Of a stretch of 64,000 nucleotides of DNA, positions 24,455-36,499 are shown in pieces. Numbering within the stretch: the first letter of the stretch is position 1; each line of letters opens with the position of its first letter. Origin of the DNA: Eonycteris spelaea. Its lineage: Eukaryota; Chordata; Mammalia; Chiroptera; Pteropodidae. The stretch spans positions 576,501 through 640,500 of the forward strand of contig PUFA01000284.1 in NCBI GenBank assembly GCA_003508835.1, written 5' to 3'. The notes beneath the pieces were generated by a model. The model was not told the DNA's origin and searched no databases. It saw only the letters and a list, made by a program, of their open reading frames with translations. The position numbers and the translations under genes are program-made.

Positions 24455-24570
24455 ACACATCCATTAGATAAATGAGGAAAACTAAAGTTGGAAAAATTAA
24501 AATCATTGAAGAAATTTTGTATAACTAGTTAATGAACACACTTGGAGCAGAACTCCATTTTTATAGACTT
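24455..24570 (-). mobile_element. MIR fragment, antisense
   Basis: 'attagataaatgaggaaaac', 'gttggaaaaattaaaatcat' and 'cacttggagcagaactcc' follow the antisense MIR order, but are diverged. Confidence 0.55.
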
Positions 24571-24599
24571 TCTACCCAGAGTTACCACCATCAAAGTAG

Positions 24600-24700
24600 G
24601 ATCAGACTAGAGCACTTTGCTGGTGGGAATGTAAATGGTACAGTCCTCTGGAAATCAGTTTGGTAGTTTGTTAAAAAGATAAACATGGAACTGTCATAGA
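24600..24700 (+). mobile_element. LINE-1 ORF2/3' fragment
   Basis: 'ctttgctggtgggaatgtaa', 'atggtacagtcctctggaaa' and 'tcagtttggtagtttgttaa' are the standard L1 phrase near the end of ORF2. An isolated fragment of about 100 bases. Confidence 0.9.
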
Positions 24701-25004
24701 ACTGGAAGGGTAGCTGTTACAGAGTAGAGACAGTAGCTGATAAGAGCCATTCTGGTTCCAGCATAGACATGGAAAGGAAAAAGAAGAAAATTAAGAAATT
24801 ATTCATGAGTTTCTGCAAGGAGAGTGGATGTTAGGGACGTGAAAACATTCACGAGGATCTGGGGAAAATCTGAGACTATGAGTGACAGCACCCTGCATCC
24901 TTTTAAACTGTCAATACTGTGTCCAACAGATAATTCTGACCCACTTCTCATCTGTACATACTCCTTCGTCCACCAATAACTCCAAAATAAAGATGCGCTT
25001 CTCA

Positions 25005-25945
25005 AAACTTCATTCTGAGATCTATACTGATCTCCTTATTTGATATTTACACTCAGGCGTCTCTCAAGCTTCTCAAATTTAATGTGTTCAGAACTGAATT
25101 CTTCTCTTTTCCCACAAAATGTCCTTCTCCAGTGTTCTCTATAGCCGACCACCAACCACCCAGGTCATCACACCAGTAATTAAGGAATCGTACCTGACAC
25201 TTTCTTCTCCTTCACATACTCATACTCATTATCAAGTTACATCAATTTCATTCTCAAACTAGATCTTAACTCTGCTCCATTCTCTCTACTTTCACTGCTA
25301 CCATCCTGGTCTAATTCACCATCAATCTAGATTTATACTAGCCTCATAACAGGTCTCTCTAATACTGTTCTTCTTACCCATCTCCAATTTATTCTCCATA
25401 ACTACCAAAGCAATCTTTAAATACACTATCGCCCTCCTACTCAAACTTTTAAATGAATTCTCACTGATCTTGTATGGAATCTAAGCTCCTTGCCATTGTT
25501 TTTGAGACTTTTCACAATCAGGCCCTATTTACCTCTTTACCTTTTCTTGTTCCCCCTTCACCTACTTAGCTCAGCCATGCCGGCCTTCTTTTAGTCCTCT
25601 AGTGGTCCAGGTGCTATCTCTTTTAGAGCCTCTGTGTAGAGCCTGCCTAATTCTTCATTTTCCATGTTGTAGACTTTACTCCTCTATTAAAAGGATCTTC
25701 TCTGAACCTCATTCTAAATTAAATTGCCCATTATACTCTCCTAACACTCCTCTAACACTTACTTTTATAGCAAGCCTTCCTCGATGTGTTATTTATTTGC
25801 TTATTTGTTTCCTATTATTAAAGTCTCTCTCACTAGCTGTAAGTTCCATAAAAGAAGGGACACTATTTTGCACACTACTGCAATTCAGAATCTTGCACAA
25901 AGATTCTCAATAAATGTCTAATGAATAAATGAATTAATGTATTAT
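25005..25945 (+). mobile_element. L2 LINE, about 0.94 kb of 3' end
   Basis: An unusually long L2 copy, collinear with the L2 3' region: 'cttctcaaatttaatgtgtt' and 'cagaactgaattcttctctt' near the start, 'gctaccatcctggtctaatt' at about 25299-25318, 'caatcaggccctatttacct' near 25516, 'attatactctcctaacactc' near 25730, 'cttatttgtttcctattatt', 'ctgtaagttccataaaagaa' and the terminal 'ctcaataaatgtctaatgaa' ending in taaatgaatt. The 103-codon frame at 25602-25913 is L2-derived, not a gene. Confidence 0.95.
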
Positions 25946-26049
25946 TTGTCACCTAGGAGATAGATAGCAGCATTAGCTTAAAAGACTAAATCCTACAAAT
26001 AAACAGACAATAAAAGCTTCCTACCTTTCGAAGTTGATCATCAAGAGGA

Positions 26050-26425
26050 TGTGAGCGTCAGCTGACCTGAGAGCTGGACCTTGGTAATCTGAGGCTCCCC
26101 ACCACCTTCTCTGTCTTGGAATGTGAGTTCCACTTGCCTTCCCTAAGCTAAAAGGTACCTCAAGGACACAGTCTTAAGATACAAATGCATTGCAGAGACC
26201 ATCTTGACAGTATACCTGACTGTATAAACTTTTAAGATTATGATGGGTAGGTATAAGATCTACTTGTCTTCCAGCCACCCAAGATAAGCCTCCTATGTAA
26301 ATTCCCTTGCTTATTAAACCAGTCACCTACCATTCTGAAGTGATCCGCCTCTTTCTTTGGTCTCTCCTTGTCTGTGTATAAGCACCAGTTTTTGAACTGA
26401 TACTACCCTGAAATTAGGAACACCA
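26050..26425 (+). mobile_element. Candidate solo LTR (class I ERV-like)
   Basis: The 3' part reads 'tcccttgcttattaaaccag' (attaaa at 26322-26327), then a pyrimidine-rich 'cctctttctttggtctctcc' and 'ttgtctgtgtataagcacc', in the style of LTR R-U5 junctions. Upstream sequence is moderately GC-rich. The TG...CA ends and the flanking duplication could not be fixed. Confidence 0.4.
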
Positions 26426-26429
26426 ATAC

Positions 26430-27599
26430 ATATATCCAGCTCCTATAAAACTTAAATGAAACCCAATTATTTAACATTTGATGAATAAATAAATTATTAA
26501 TGACACATTTACAAAATGTCTAAATGTATGCGTATATCCAGAGGCTGTTATTTCCACAATCAACACAAAATTAGTTAACCTGGAAATGCATTAATATATT
26601 GGTAATAAAATATGTCATATGACAATGTTGAGTATACATACTGTTTTTGTTACAGTTTGTTAAGTATGCGTATAAAACAAATTTTAAATCAACATTTTGC
26701 GGAGTCCCTTACAGGGCCCCAAGAATAAAAGGTGAAATCCTTTGTTCAGATATGAAGATATTTCTCTAGAGAAAAAAAAAAAAAACAGTTGATAAAAACA
26801 TCTTCACATAAATGACAAGCAGTACTCTATAGGAGAAAATGCTTGAAACATTGGTCAGTATAATAAAATCTCAAATTAGCATTTATATTTCACAATTGTA
26901 GATACTGATATTAAAGCTGTGATAAGAGGATAAAATAACTTTAAAACTGAACCAATTAGAAAGCAATGAATCACTTAATTAAAAAAGAAAACTGAGTTCT
27001 TATTAGAGAATTATTTCCATTAGTAGAAAAACAATTAACATTTTAGTGCACAAAATGATGATAATTTTGCCCTAATCCCACTATTTAGCCCATTTAAATC
27101 TCCTCTGATTAAAGATAATTCCAGCATTTTAAAGATCAAAGCATCTCTGCTGGTTGATTAGTTTCTAGGTCCTAATTTTACACTCTTAGTCAAACCATAG
27201 AGTCTTTAAATAAAAATCTAAATTAAAAAAAAATAGGTATATTACCTCCCCCAACAAAGAGAAAATAACAATTATTCTTATATATGATCACTTTTTCAGT
27301 AAGTAATAAATGTTGGTTGTATTGCACATTAATTATTCCACTCCATGCCCTATGGCTGGAACTCCCTGCTTTTCTTAATTTGCCAGGAACCTTTACGATG
27401 GACACCAAACTAAATGTGCCACTATTTCCATAAAAGACTCTCCAAACCCCAGAAAATTTAATAAATATCTCTCCTATCACCCCACCTTTTGATTACATAA
27501 TCACAGTTCAGAAGGGATTATTTCAAAATAGTTTTTCAAAATCCTAAATTCTACAAATGAGAAAACATATTTATGTCCTTTAAATCACAGTTATTTTTT
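26430..27599. other. AT-rich sequence, nothing recognised
   Basis: Includes an A14 run near 26771. No named repeat. An 85-codon minus frame at 27223-27480 shows no protein signature. Confidence 0.45.
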
Positions 27600-27720
27600 C
27601 TTATTCTTGACTAACAGATACAGAAACTGAGGCTCCAGAAAATCAGCAAATTTCACAGGACCATACCAGCCAGGGCTCTATTTGCCTCCAAAATACATGC
27701 TTTATTTTATTAAATTACTA
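27600..27720 (-). mobile_element. MIR-like fragment, antisense
   Basis: 'acagatacagaaactgaggc', 'tccagaaaatcagcaaattt', 'ccagggctctatttgcctcc' and 'aaaatacatgctttattt' follow the antisense MIR pattern, with its typical end in a tccaaagcccatgctctttt-like phrase. Confidence 0.65.
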
Positions 27721-28405
27721 GATGCCTCCTAAAGTGTTACCTTGCCCTTTTTCTCTCATGTCCAAGAACGCAGCCTCTTCTAATATTCTATGGGGAGCCT
27801 ACATACCTTTTTTTTAACTGATTCAACTTCTTTGCTAAGGTCTCCCCAATGGCTCAATATAAAAATGACTCTTTATAGAAATAGCTAACACTTAGATACA
27901 CATAGTGTACTAAGGTCAGTGGCATCTGTTTATGAAGGGCAAAATCCACATTGCTAACATTACATAGCATTCGGGACAAAGAGTTTGGCTCTTATTGAAC
28001 ACTTTTTAAATGTGATTGACAATTCTAAGACCTCCTGGAAAGTTTAAGAAAGACAGCATTTGTGGCTTCCACAAATTCTGACATTCGAGGGGGTGGGTTC
28101 CCAGGCTCCAAACAAATTCTGAAACTCCATGATACCAATTCAATTTCTTACAATGTGAATATTCTCAAGTTTCCTTCTTTTCTCTTTACAGTGAAAGTTT
28201 TAGGAAGTTTATATGAATTAATAAAAATCCTGGGCTCTATGAAGCCAATCTAGCTTTGAACATGCTTTTATTGATCTTGCAGGTAAATCTACTGTGAATG
28301 TTATGAGCCAAGCCCAGATCACCAACTTCAAACAGAATTGGAGGTACCTGTAGAGAGTTATGCTGGCAGACAGGCTTTTACTAAAGCCAGCAGAGCAGAG
28401 GTGAG

Positions 28406-28441
<36 letters not shown>

Positions 28442-29044
28442 GCTTAATTAACATTTTAGCTGTGTTGTAGGTTGAGTGATTTAAGGCAGCTTATTAAATT
28501 TTCCCTGTTGCATCCTGGAGGGTATCATTTTCCTTTCTTTTCTGTTTTACAAATGTAATCAATTTGTTTCTAATATCTGAACATATTAGCATAGAGAAGA
28601 TTTTTACTATGCCAGGGTTCTTTTTATGTTCATTCTTAGGAATCATTTATCTTGAAGATATAAAATAATTTTACTATGGCCAATGCAGTAGAAAAATATT
28701 TTCTCAGTTCTCACTTAGAAATAGAGAGCATTTCTCAACTACTAAACCCTATTTCATATATGGGTGAAAAGTACAATAACGTGATTACCTATCATCTCCA
28801 AAATGCATAATCTCATATCCATATGGAGGAGCTGTGACCATTCCTACCTGTTTCCATGTACAAAACCAGCTCAGCTCATATCAGTGGGAATCTAGAGCCT
28901 CTATTCATTAGCATTATTGTCCTGTGAACGATTTTCTTGGACTCGACTTAATTTTGAACCTCTACCTAACGAATAAGCCATGAAGTTTCAGATGAATAAA
29001 ACTTTGTTAATCATGCTAGGTCAAAGACCCCAGTGAAAATCTCA
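27721..29044. other. Unrecognised sequence with an A28 tract
   Basis: A pure A28 run at 28411-28438 might be the tail of an old retrocopy on the + strand, but no repeated flank (gttgcttaattaac) is found upstream and the preceding sequence matches nothing I know. Otherwise no feature. Confidence 0.45.
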
Positions 29045-29225
29045 GCCCAGGGATGAATATTATAGTGGTTAAGTGTGAGAGCCTGGAATTAGAGCGCCTA
29101 GCTATGAAAACTATCTCGACTTCAAACCAGATTGTGTGACCCTGGGCAATTCATTTTATTTCCCTCCATCTGAGTTTCCTTACCTGCACAATGCAGATAA
29201 TAATAGTATCAATTTCTTTTCTTTT
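29045..29225 (+). mobile_element. MIR SINE
   Basis: 'attatagtggttaagtgtga', 'gagcctggaattagagcgcc', 'attgtgtgaccctgggcaat', 'tgagtttccttacctgcaca' and 'atgcagataataatagtatc' reproduce MIR in sense orientation from its tRNA-like head. Confidence 0.96.
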
Positions 29226-29464
29226 TTTCCCCCTGAAGAATTGCTGCAGCATGTCCTTGGGAGGAAAATTGCTTCTCATTAACTTTGCTGTTAGTATTAC
29301 CTGTGCCTGTTATCTCAGCCAAGTGAATAGCTGGGGAGAGTTTTACTTTCTCATTCCAAGCTAAATCTTAATGGCTCAATATAAAAATAAACAGACTATC
29401 AATAAAATTTACATTTTTTAAAAAATAAGTTTCACATTACCTGAATTCAAATATTATCAATTTA

Positions 29465-30540
29465 TAGCAAGTCTTGTTTCATCTACTTCTACTCTGTCAC
29501 CCTATTATTATGGAACATATTCCAGACATTATATCACTTCATCTGTAGTTATTTTAATATGTCTCTCTAAAAGATAAAAATCTTCTCAAAAATAAAAACA
29601 TTATAATACTTAAACAAAAGCATTATAATATTTAAAAATAATAATGCTTTAATACTTTCAAATGTCCAGTTAATGCTCGATGCCTCATTAAGTTATATTT
29701 ATGTGTTTGAATCGGGATCCAAATGAGGCCCACATATAGCAAATTAAGTAACATGTCTCTTAAATCTTCTTTAATTTGTAGCTTTGTTTCTCCATCTCAT
29801 TTATGTTTCATTTGCTGTTGAAATTAGGTACTTGTTCTATAAACTTTTTTATAGTCTGGATTTTTCTGATTGCATCCCGCAAAATTTTTTTTTAATGTGT
29901 TCCAGTGATTTCTACATTTCTTATAAATTTGTAGTTAAACCTAAAGTTTTGATGAGATTTAAGAATAATGTCTTTGGCAAGGATATTTTCTAGTAGATGG
30001 TGTCTTCCTCCAACAGGTAGCTCATAAATCTAGTTGCTCTCTTTTTATGTTAGCAACCGCTAATGTGCAATGCATAGATCCAATAATTAATTAGGAGTTA
30101 AAAAATGTTAATATTTTTATTTTATTCTTGATTCTTCATTTTATTAAAGAAATGTCCCTTCATCTACCATATACTTGTCCAGTAGTTCAGTTATATAGAA
30201 AAGATAAAACAAATGCTCATTCTTGCCCTTGTTTATCAGCTTTCAAAATAGTCCATCCTCTAATGATGGCCAATTATTTTTTTAATGTATACTAAGAACT
30301 CATGGATTTAAACATATTTTACATGTTCCTATCAATTGAAGTCATTATCCTTATTGATGCTCAAATTGCCCCATGTTTGGCCAGAGGAAGCCTTTCAAGT
30401 TGTCTCCTAAGTGTATTTAGAAAATCTAGTAGTCTTTGATAGTTTTCCTTGATACCTCCCACAATTAAATATTGAGGATTATCTTATACATTTCTGCCCA
30501 GATCTAGAATCACCCATATTTCAATGAATTCTTGTTTTTT
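29465..30540 (-). mobile_element. Old LINE-1 3' UTR (L1M-type), antisense, copy 1
   Basis: The + strand order is the antisense L1M 3' UTR: 'gacattatatcacttcatct', 'aatatgtctctctaaaagat', 'gggatccaaatgaggcccac', 'aacatgtctcttaaatcttc', 'tagtctggatttttctgatt', 'gcatcccgcaaaa', 'ctttcaaaatagtcc', 'ggaagcctttcaagttgtct' and 'tagtctttgatagttttcct'. More than 1 kb of collinear match. Confidence 0.95.
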
Positions 30541-30719
30541 TCAGTAAGAAACAGTGTAGTTGCCAGTATACTCTAGCATATTTTTTCTCCCTCTCCCTAT
30601 ATGTACCTGTGTGTGTTCTATACATATAAATATGTATATAACATGTACATGTGTATATATGTAAATATATATGAGCATATAACAGCTATATATACATGTA
30701 ACTGTACCATTTGAAAGTT
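30541..30719. repeat. AT-rich low-complexity spacer
   Basis: Alternating tatata, catgtacatgtg and tatatatgtaaatatatatg words separate the two antisense L1 3' UTR copies. Confidence 0.7.
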
Positions 30720-31110
30720 GCAATATCATGGCACTTTATCATTAATATTTTAGCACGCACATCTTCTAAAAATAAGAACTGAAGCATAATACTACTATGA
30801 CCTCAGAAAATTAATAATTGCTATAATATTTACTATTTAGTCCATATTTCCAGTTCTCCATGTTTTATTTTTATAGCTGTTTTTGTTGTTGTTGTTGTTG
30901 TTTTGTTTTGTTTTGTTTTACAAGAATCAGGATTCAATCTATGTTTACGCACTGCATTTGGTTATATCTGGTTAGTCTCTTATAATCTACAATAGTCTTG
31001 CTCTTTTTTCTTTTTTGTTTTCATGTTACTAAGAGCACAAGATAGTTGTCCTGTTGAATCTTCCATCTTTTGGATTTTTGGATTGCTTACTAATAGCATT
31101 CCAGTTCAAA
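30720..31110 (-). mobile_element. Old LINE-1 3' UTR (L1M-type), antisense, copy 2
   Basis: Repeats the same landmarks as copy 1 with independent divergence: 'ggcactttatcattaatatt', 'cacgcacatcttctaaaaat', 'atcaggattcaatctatgtt', 'atctggttagtctcttataa', 'gtcctgttgaatcttccatc' and 'tttttggattgcttac'. A GTT/GTTTT simple repeat (30881-30920) interrupts it. Confidence 0.88.
30881..30920. repeat. (GTT)n/(GTTTT)n simple repeat
   Basis: Six GTT units followed by three to four GTTTT units inside the antisense L1. Confidence 0.92.
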
Positions 31111-31799
31111 TATTGACTCTCCAAAACAATTGCCACATTAAGCTATTGCGGTTAGCCATATATCACAAATCTTTTCTGAAGCAATATTGATTTTTTTTTC
31201 TGTGTAGAAAGTACATCTGAATTACAGGAATATTGTAGCTCACTGACACAGAATTACTTGCTTTTTTATTAGGTGCCGAGTACCTAAAATTTATAGTCCC
31301 TAGTGTATATAAAATGACTTATCTTAAGGAATATTATGAAAAGAATAATCTTCTACTTGAGTATTTAGACAAGAGTTTACATTTTTGAATGTCCACCTAT
31401 AAAATACCCCTTACCTGACCACGATTGGTGCCAAAGCTTTGGTAGATATTACATAGAAGGGGGTGCAGGAGAAGTTACAATGCTAACAACCAGGCTCCCT
31501 TCTATTATCAAACTATTTCAAATATTTTAGTTATGTAATGATTACTTTTAGCCAAATATGCCTTTCTTTCCTTCACAATCTCAGGAAGCTCTTCCTAATT
31601 GGTCTCCTGAGCTTCTTTCCTTCTTTATATTATGAAAAAGAGGAAGAACATGATTTTAGTTTATTCTAAGCTACATAATAAGACTATATATTTACTTTCT
31701 CCCCCCACCCCCAATATCTCGTAAAGCATTTTTTTCCCAACTATTCCTGATAAGAATTATCCAAAAACTTCTGAAACATAAAGATTCCAACATCTATCA
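31111..31799. other. Unrecognised sequence
   Basis: No named repeat between the second L1 3' UTR copy and the MER5-like fragment. A ctcccccccacccccaat C-rich patch lies near 31698. Confidence 0.4.
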
Positions 31800-31890
31800 T
31801 CTCCAGGTCCCCAGGCTGGGACCTGGAAAGGGGTATTTTGAATAAGTTTCCCAGATGATGGCTAGAGGCAAGTCTGGAAATACTGCCCTA
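31800..31890. mobile_element. Possible MER5-like hAT fragment
   Basis: 'ctccaggtccccaggctggg' and 'agtttcccagatgatggcta' recall MER5 phrases (gggaccacactt, aagttcccaggtgatgctga), but the match is short. Low confidence. Confidence 0.35.
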
Positions 31891-31939
31891 ATGACAGTGT
31901 AGTTCATAAGGACAAAAAACTCTCTGGTATAACTCAGGG

Positions 31940-32155
31940 GCTTCAATCCAACATTCTGAAATTACATTGCTTGGGTTCAGACTTCATCCATACCCCTTAG
32001 AGCAGAGAGACAATGTATGAGTTAGTGTCTGGGCCTCTGCCTTCTACTTTGTATAATGATGGAAAGAAAAGATTCTCACAGGTGATAATTAAGCCAGATT
32101 CCCATATAAAGTGCTTAGTGCCACCCCAATAAGTGTTAGTCAATTTTATTCATAA
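31940..32155 (+). mobile_element. MIR SINE, diverged
   Basis: 'ttgcttgggttcagacttca', then a gggcctctgccttctactttgtataatg equivalent of the MIR core, and the tail 'ataaagtgcttagtgccacc' with 'ccaataagtgttagtcaatt'. The order and spacing fit MIR. Confidence 0.78.
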
Positions 32156-32929
32156 TATTGCATTATAGGTCTATGGGTCCTAAAGTTAAAATTCTTAATG
32201 CGTGGATGTTTCATATGTTTTAATATTATATGCCTTAAGAAAACAACTTGTAAAAAATGCCACTTGTATTTAAAGAAATACTTTTTTCTATTTAAGATTT
32301 TAAAACATTTAGCCTCTTTTTTCTTTTTTAAAAGAAAACATTAGAAAAACCACTCTAAACTCAGTCACCAAGTTTCCTTCCTGTGAGAAGACTCAACTAT
32401 TTTTTTTGTCTTGGTTTGGCATTTGTAACATTAGTTATAATTTGCCTCAAGAGCTGCGTCCCTTCCTAAAATGTCATACTGTTTGCCCAGGTGACTAGTC
32501 ATATACTGATAATATTTAACCCTTTAAAAATATATATATACCATTTAGAGATAAGCATCTCTAAAGGTATGAAGAATAAGAATAAGACATGAAGCCACTG
32601 AGGGAATAAGAATTTGTTCCCATGGGCCACTCTGGGGGTAAGGAAACTTCAAAGACAGCATAAAAGTACATGGAGAACAGAGTATTATTAAATAGAACAT
32701 GGCAATACTAAAAGGTGATTTTATTCTTGGAGTCAGAACTACATTAGAGTTCATCCATCTCATCTCAATTTGTGTATTTTAGATCAGGAAGAAAGTGTAA
32801 TGTTATCTCTTGCTTTAATTATGACAGGACTGTTTGGAGAGTCTGTTTTTACTTATAATTGGATGAATGGAGCAAGAAATTAATTTTTTTTTTTACAGAT
32901 CTCTTGGAACTTAGCCTCAGAGGCTTCAA
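32156..32929. other. Unrecognised sequence
   Basis: AT-rich. A (ta)n patch lies near 32529 and a T run near 32885. The minus frame at 32545-32763 has no recognisable protein signature. Confidence 0.4.
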
Positions 32930-33060
32930 AGTGCATAGGAAATACCAGGGGATCTTGTTAAAATGAAGGTTCTTATCCAGTTGGCTTGGAGTGGGGCCCT
33001 CCTGTGCTGCTCCAGAAACAGCACTTTGAAAACTAAGACCTTAAAGCAGTGATTTTCTCT
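32930..33060 (-). mobile_element. MER5-like hAT fragment
   Basis: 'taccaggggatcttgttaaa', 'atgaaggttcttatccagtt', 'ggcttggagtggggccctcc' and 'ctttgaaaactaagacc' match the reverse-oriented MER5 order (ggagcttgttaaaatgcagattc, ggtctggggtggggcc). Confidence 0.6.
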
Positions 33061-33579
33061 CCATTACAGGCAGACTGTGGGTAAACAAAACTGAGTTGAT
33101 CCTTGCCAAGTGCTTCATTTCTACCATGAATATTGGCCCCTTTGAGGGGACTCAGAATGTACCCTGTTTTGTTTTGCTTTGCTTTTTTTTAGGAGTAAAC
33201 TTCTACTAAGAAAGCACAATCTAAAAGCATGCACCAGGAAATCTTCACTCCCTGGCATAATACTGGAGCATCTTACTACTCATCCCAAATCATGAGTAAA
33301 GACATGAGAGATGAGAATCCAGAGTTTGTCCACAAATGGATGTGAACTCCATAAATGACCTTCTCATACAGCGTAGAACTTGAAATCCTCAGCTAAGACA
33401 TGGACAGTAAAACCAATTCAGAACTGAGTAATGTAACAGGGCTCGGGCAGTGGGAAGAAGTTGAATAACACCTAAATAATCCTGCATAACCACAACAATT
33501 CAAAAGGAGCTTTAAAATAAATGTCTTTAAACTATTCAAAGAGCTAAAGAAAGGAATAGAATCCAGGGGGCGGGAAAGA

Positions 33580-34080
33580 GGTTATTAAATAAAGAGGAAA
33601 GAGCGATATTTAAAAGAGATAAAATCTCGAGAGTTGAAAAATGCAGCAGAAATGAAAGAGGTAGCATTTTTGTTTTTGTAAAATGAAAGTCACTAGAGTA
33701 GCCTTATAGGCTGATAGGAATGATCTGAGTGGAAGATACTAATTATGAAGGAAAGAGAAAAGCTGAGCACTCGGAGTTCTTGAGTAATAAAAGCAGATGG
33801 ACTGCAGAACACTACAAGATATGGCTGTCTTTGAAAGAAAGAGAAACTTTCTTATATATCAGAAAAGAAGAATGAAGAAATGAGTATGGAAGCAGCGAGG
33901 TTGGTCAATTTCATGGTAGAAAATAAAAGGGTTCCCATCTAGTGACTTCTTTTTGTTCCAGGAACTATGGCATGTAGTCTCCAACAACAATGAGCAGCAA
34001 GGTTGTGTATAATAACCCAGGAGACAAGAGAAGGGATGAATAGCATGTTCAACAAGTGAGAAACACAGCATTCTAGGTAA
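33580..34080 (+). repeat. Possible ancient interspersed repeat, family not assigned
   Basis: A purine-rich first half followed by 'agggttcccatctagtgact' and 'tctttttgttccaggaacta' recalls a widespread old mammalian repeat whose name I cannot give. The copy at 56320-56670 may be another part of the same family. Confidence 0.4.
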
Positions 34081-34129
34081 ACAGCAGGATTGTTGAATGC
34101 TTATGTGAGGTTTTTGAAAACAAATTCAT

Positions 34130-34780
34130 TTCATAGTTGCATTATATTTATTATATAAAATAAACTATAATTTAAAAACTACTCTATTGTTAAACATTTA
34201 GTATATTTCTAAATTTTTTGTTGTTATAACTAAAGCTACAACAAATATAATCACATAAAATAAATCTTTGCACTTGTCTCAGGTCATTTTCTTAGGTATT
34301 TATCTAAAGGTTGAATTATTGGGTAAAAAGTATTGACATTGAAGGCCTTTGATATTGCCAAAAAGTTTTCCAGGAAAGGGTTAGCATTTCCACTTTTACA
34401 AGAAATTCTAACAGTGTGTGGCTGATTCCATGTTACTTCACATCAAGCACTGTGATTTCAAGAAGAATCTGTCAACTTGTCATATAATAGATCGTACATA
34501 TTTGTTTCTTTGGTTATCAATTGAGCTTGGATTTTTTTGCATATATTTACTAATTGATTTATTTTTATCTGTGAATTGTTACTTTATTCTTTATTTACTT
34601 ATCAACAAAGGGGTTTATAAGAACTCTTCACACATTTAGGAAATTGCTACTTACCGATATTTGTAATAAGCAGTTTTATGGAATTTCATTTGCCTTTCAT
34701 TTGTTTATAGTGTGTTTTGACATGTAGAACTTTCAAAACTTTAAGTATTACATCCCCTAATCTTTTCCATTGTGGTTTCT
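34130..34780 (-). mobile_element. Old LINE-1 3' region (L1ME-like), antisense
   Basis: 'ttgttataactaaagctaca', 'ggtatttatctaaaggttga', 'attattgggtaaaaagtatt', 'gccaaaaagttttccaggaa' and 'ttccacttttacaagaaatt' follow the antisense L1 order (attgctgggtcaaaggg, ccaaattgccctcca, caatttacactccca). The remainder to about 34780 continues in the same style. Confidence 0.85.
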
Positions 34781-34914
34781 TCCATTGTTTTTTTTATTCC
34801 ATCATCTTTATCCCTATAATCAAGACTGCTGGACTGTAGAAAATGTAAATAAGTCATACGAAATAAGGCACTTTTAGTGTACCAGGTGCATTCTTGATTT
34901 TGCAGGTAAAGGGG

Positions 34915-35015
34915 TCCTTAAAATGTAATAGCAAGCATGTTACTGCCTTACTTACAGCCCTTGAATGCTTTCCCATTGCTGTAAATTTAGGTTATAAAAT
35001 CATTCCCCTCTTCCC
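34915..35015 (+). mobile_element. L2 LINE fragment
   Basis: 'agcaagcatgttactgcctt', 'agcccttgaatgctttccca' and 'ttgctgtaaatttaggttat' match the L2 phrase (cagatcatgtcactcctctgctc, ccctccagtggctcccatt). Confidence 0.68.
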
Positions 35016-35049
35016 TACAGTCCCACAATAATAGATTCCAATTTCACTA

Positions 35050-36499
35050 TGGACACAAATGATCTGTTAGAGTCTACTTAGTATTGCAATAATGGTGTGC
35101 AGAATGTCCATTCCAGAACAGAGGAGGGGGTGACGAGCCTCAGAATGCTCTGGTTCAGCTTGCAGGCCATTCAGGGTCGCATCTTTTCAATGACTTCCTC
35201 CAACAGGATCCCCAGGGCTTCTTGAATGCATATACTGGTTTCATCAACCCAAGCTAGAAAGAGTAGCTTGTCTGTATTTCTCCCACTACTCCCTTCACTC
35301 TTGTATATTCCACCTAGGAAGAAAAGCCCAAAAGATGTCCTGACCACCAAACACTATTCTTTCATAAAAGTCCACTTTACTCACATTGGTGAACAGTGTG
35401 TAGTAATAAGATAGCAAAAGCTCTGACTAAGAGTTGACATACTAGGCCACCTCCCATCCTTTTGACATCTGATTAACTATATGGACTCAGTTTTGTCTTT
35501 GTGTTAGAGAAAATTCTGAAGAGTATTACTACTTATTGATATAGAAAGAGACACATTCTTTTGCATGAAAGACTTTTTATGCTTCTATAGACTTTTCTGA
35601 AATATTTAGAAATGCTAACATTTTGTCAACCCCAATTGGAATCACAGAGTAAAAAATGAGGAGACAGTGCCTTCTTAACCTCTCCCTGTATGGCTTTAAG
35701 GATACATGTTTCTTTAAGTTCTGTAAGTAACACAGCTTCAAGTGAAAGTGAGTCTCCCTTGTCATAACTTTAGATTTCGTTTCTCAGCTACTTCTAATTA
35801 TAGACATTTGGTTAAAAGAGATTTGGGTTTAAAGAATTCAGTATTCTAAGTACACTGTAAGAACAAGATTTACCTGCATGTGTTGCGTGACCTTATATGT
35901 TTTATAAGGATACTTAACCAGCAGACACTTACCAAGGCAGAGTCGTGAACTTTTTTAAACATGTTTAATTTCTGAATAAATTGAACTAAATCCAAACTAT
36001 TTACAGAATTTCCTAAAATCACAGGACATTAAGAACTAATAGCAACTGTGCCAGAGATTTATCGTTATTCGCTGGGAAGACCAATTCTAACAGCAATTAA
36101 CAGCCGAACTCTTCATACCTCCATGTTTAGAAGCATGTTCCTCCTGAGCTAAAGTGAGGGGAGAGGTTCATTATATGGTCCACATTACCATACTGAACAT
36201 ACATTGATTCCTTTTCTGATGTCTGCTTCCCTTCTTATGGGCTAGCTCAGAGAGGCTTTCTCATGTAGCTCAGCCATTCTTATACTTTACAAATGGGAAA
36301 GCTCCAAAAGTTTTAAGAATAAATAATGAAAGATCTATGAACAAATGAAGACAAATACTTTTTTAAGCCACAGTTTCATTGTCTTAGTCAAATGGGATTA
36401 TTTTAAATTCATTTTTTATTAGCAATTTTAAGTATAATACCTATAAAATTAAAATAAGTATTTTTTATTAATAAAAGTAAATTTTAACAAAAGAAAAAA
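35050..36499. other. Unrecognised; one compositionally distinct patch
   Basis: The stretch at about 35100-35260 is clearly more GC-rich than its neighbours (gggggtgacgagcctc, cattcagggtcgcatc) and matches no repeat I know. The rest is ordinary AT-rich sequence. Confidence 0.4.

Noticed and set aside
25602..25913. 103-codon open frame
   Set aside because: It lies wholly within an L2 3' end and is transposon-derived.
28411..28438. A28 tract as the tail of a processed pseudogene
   Set aside because: No target-site duplication was found and the upstream sequence matches no gene that I recognise.
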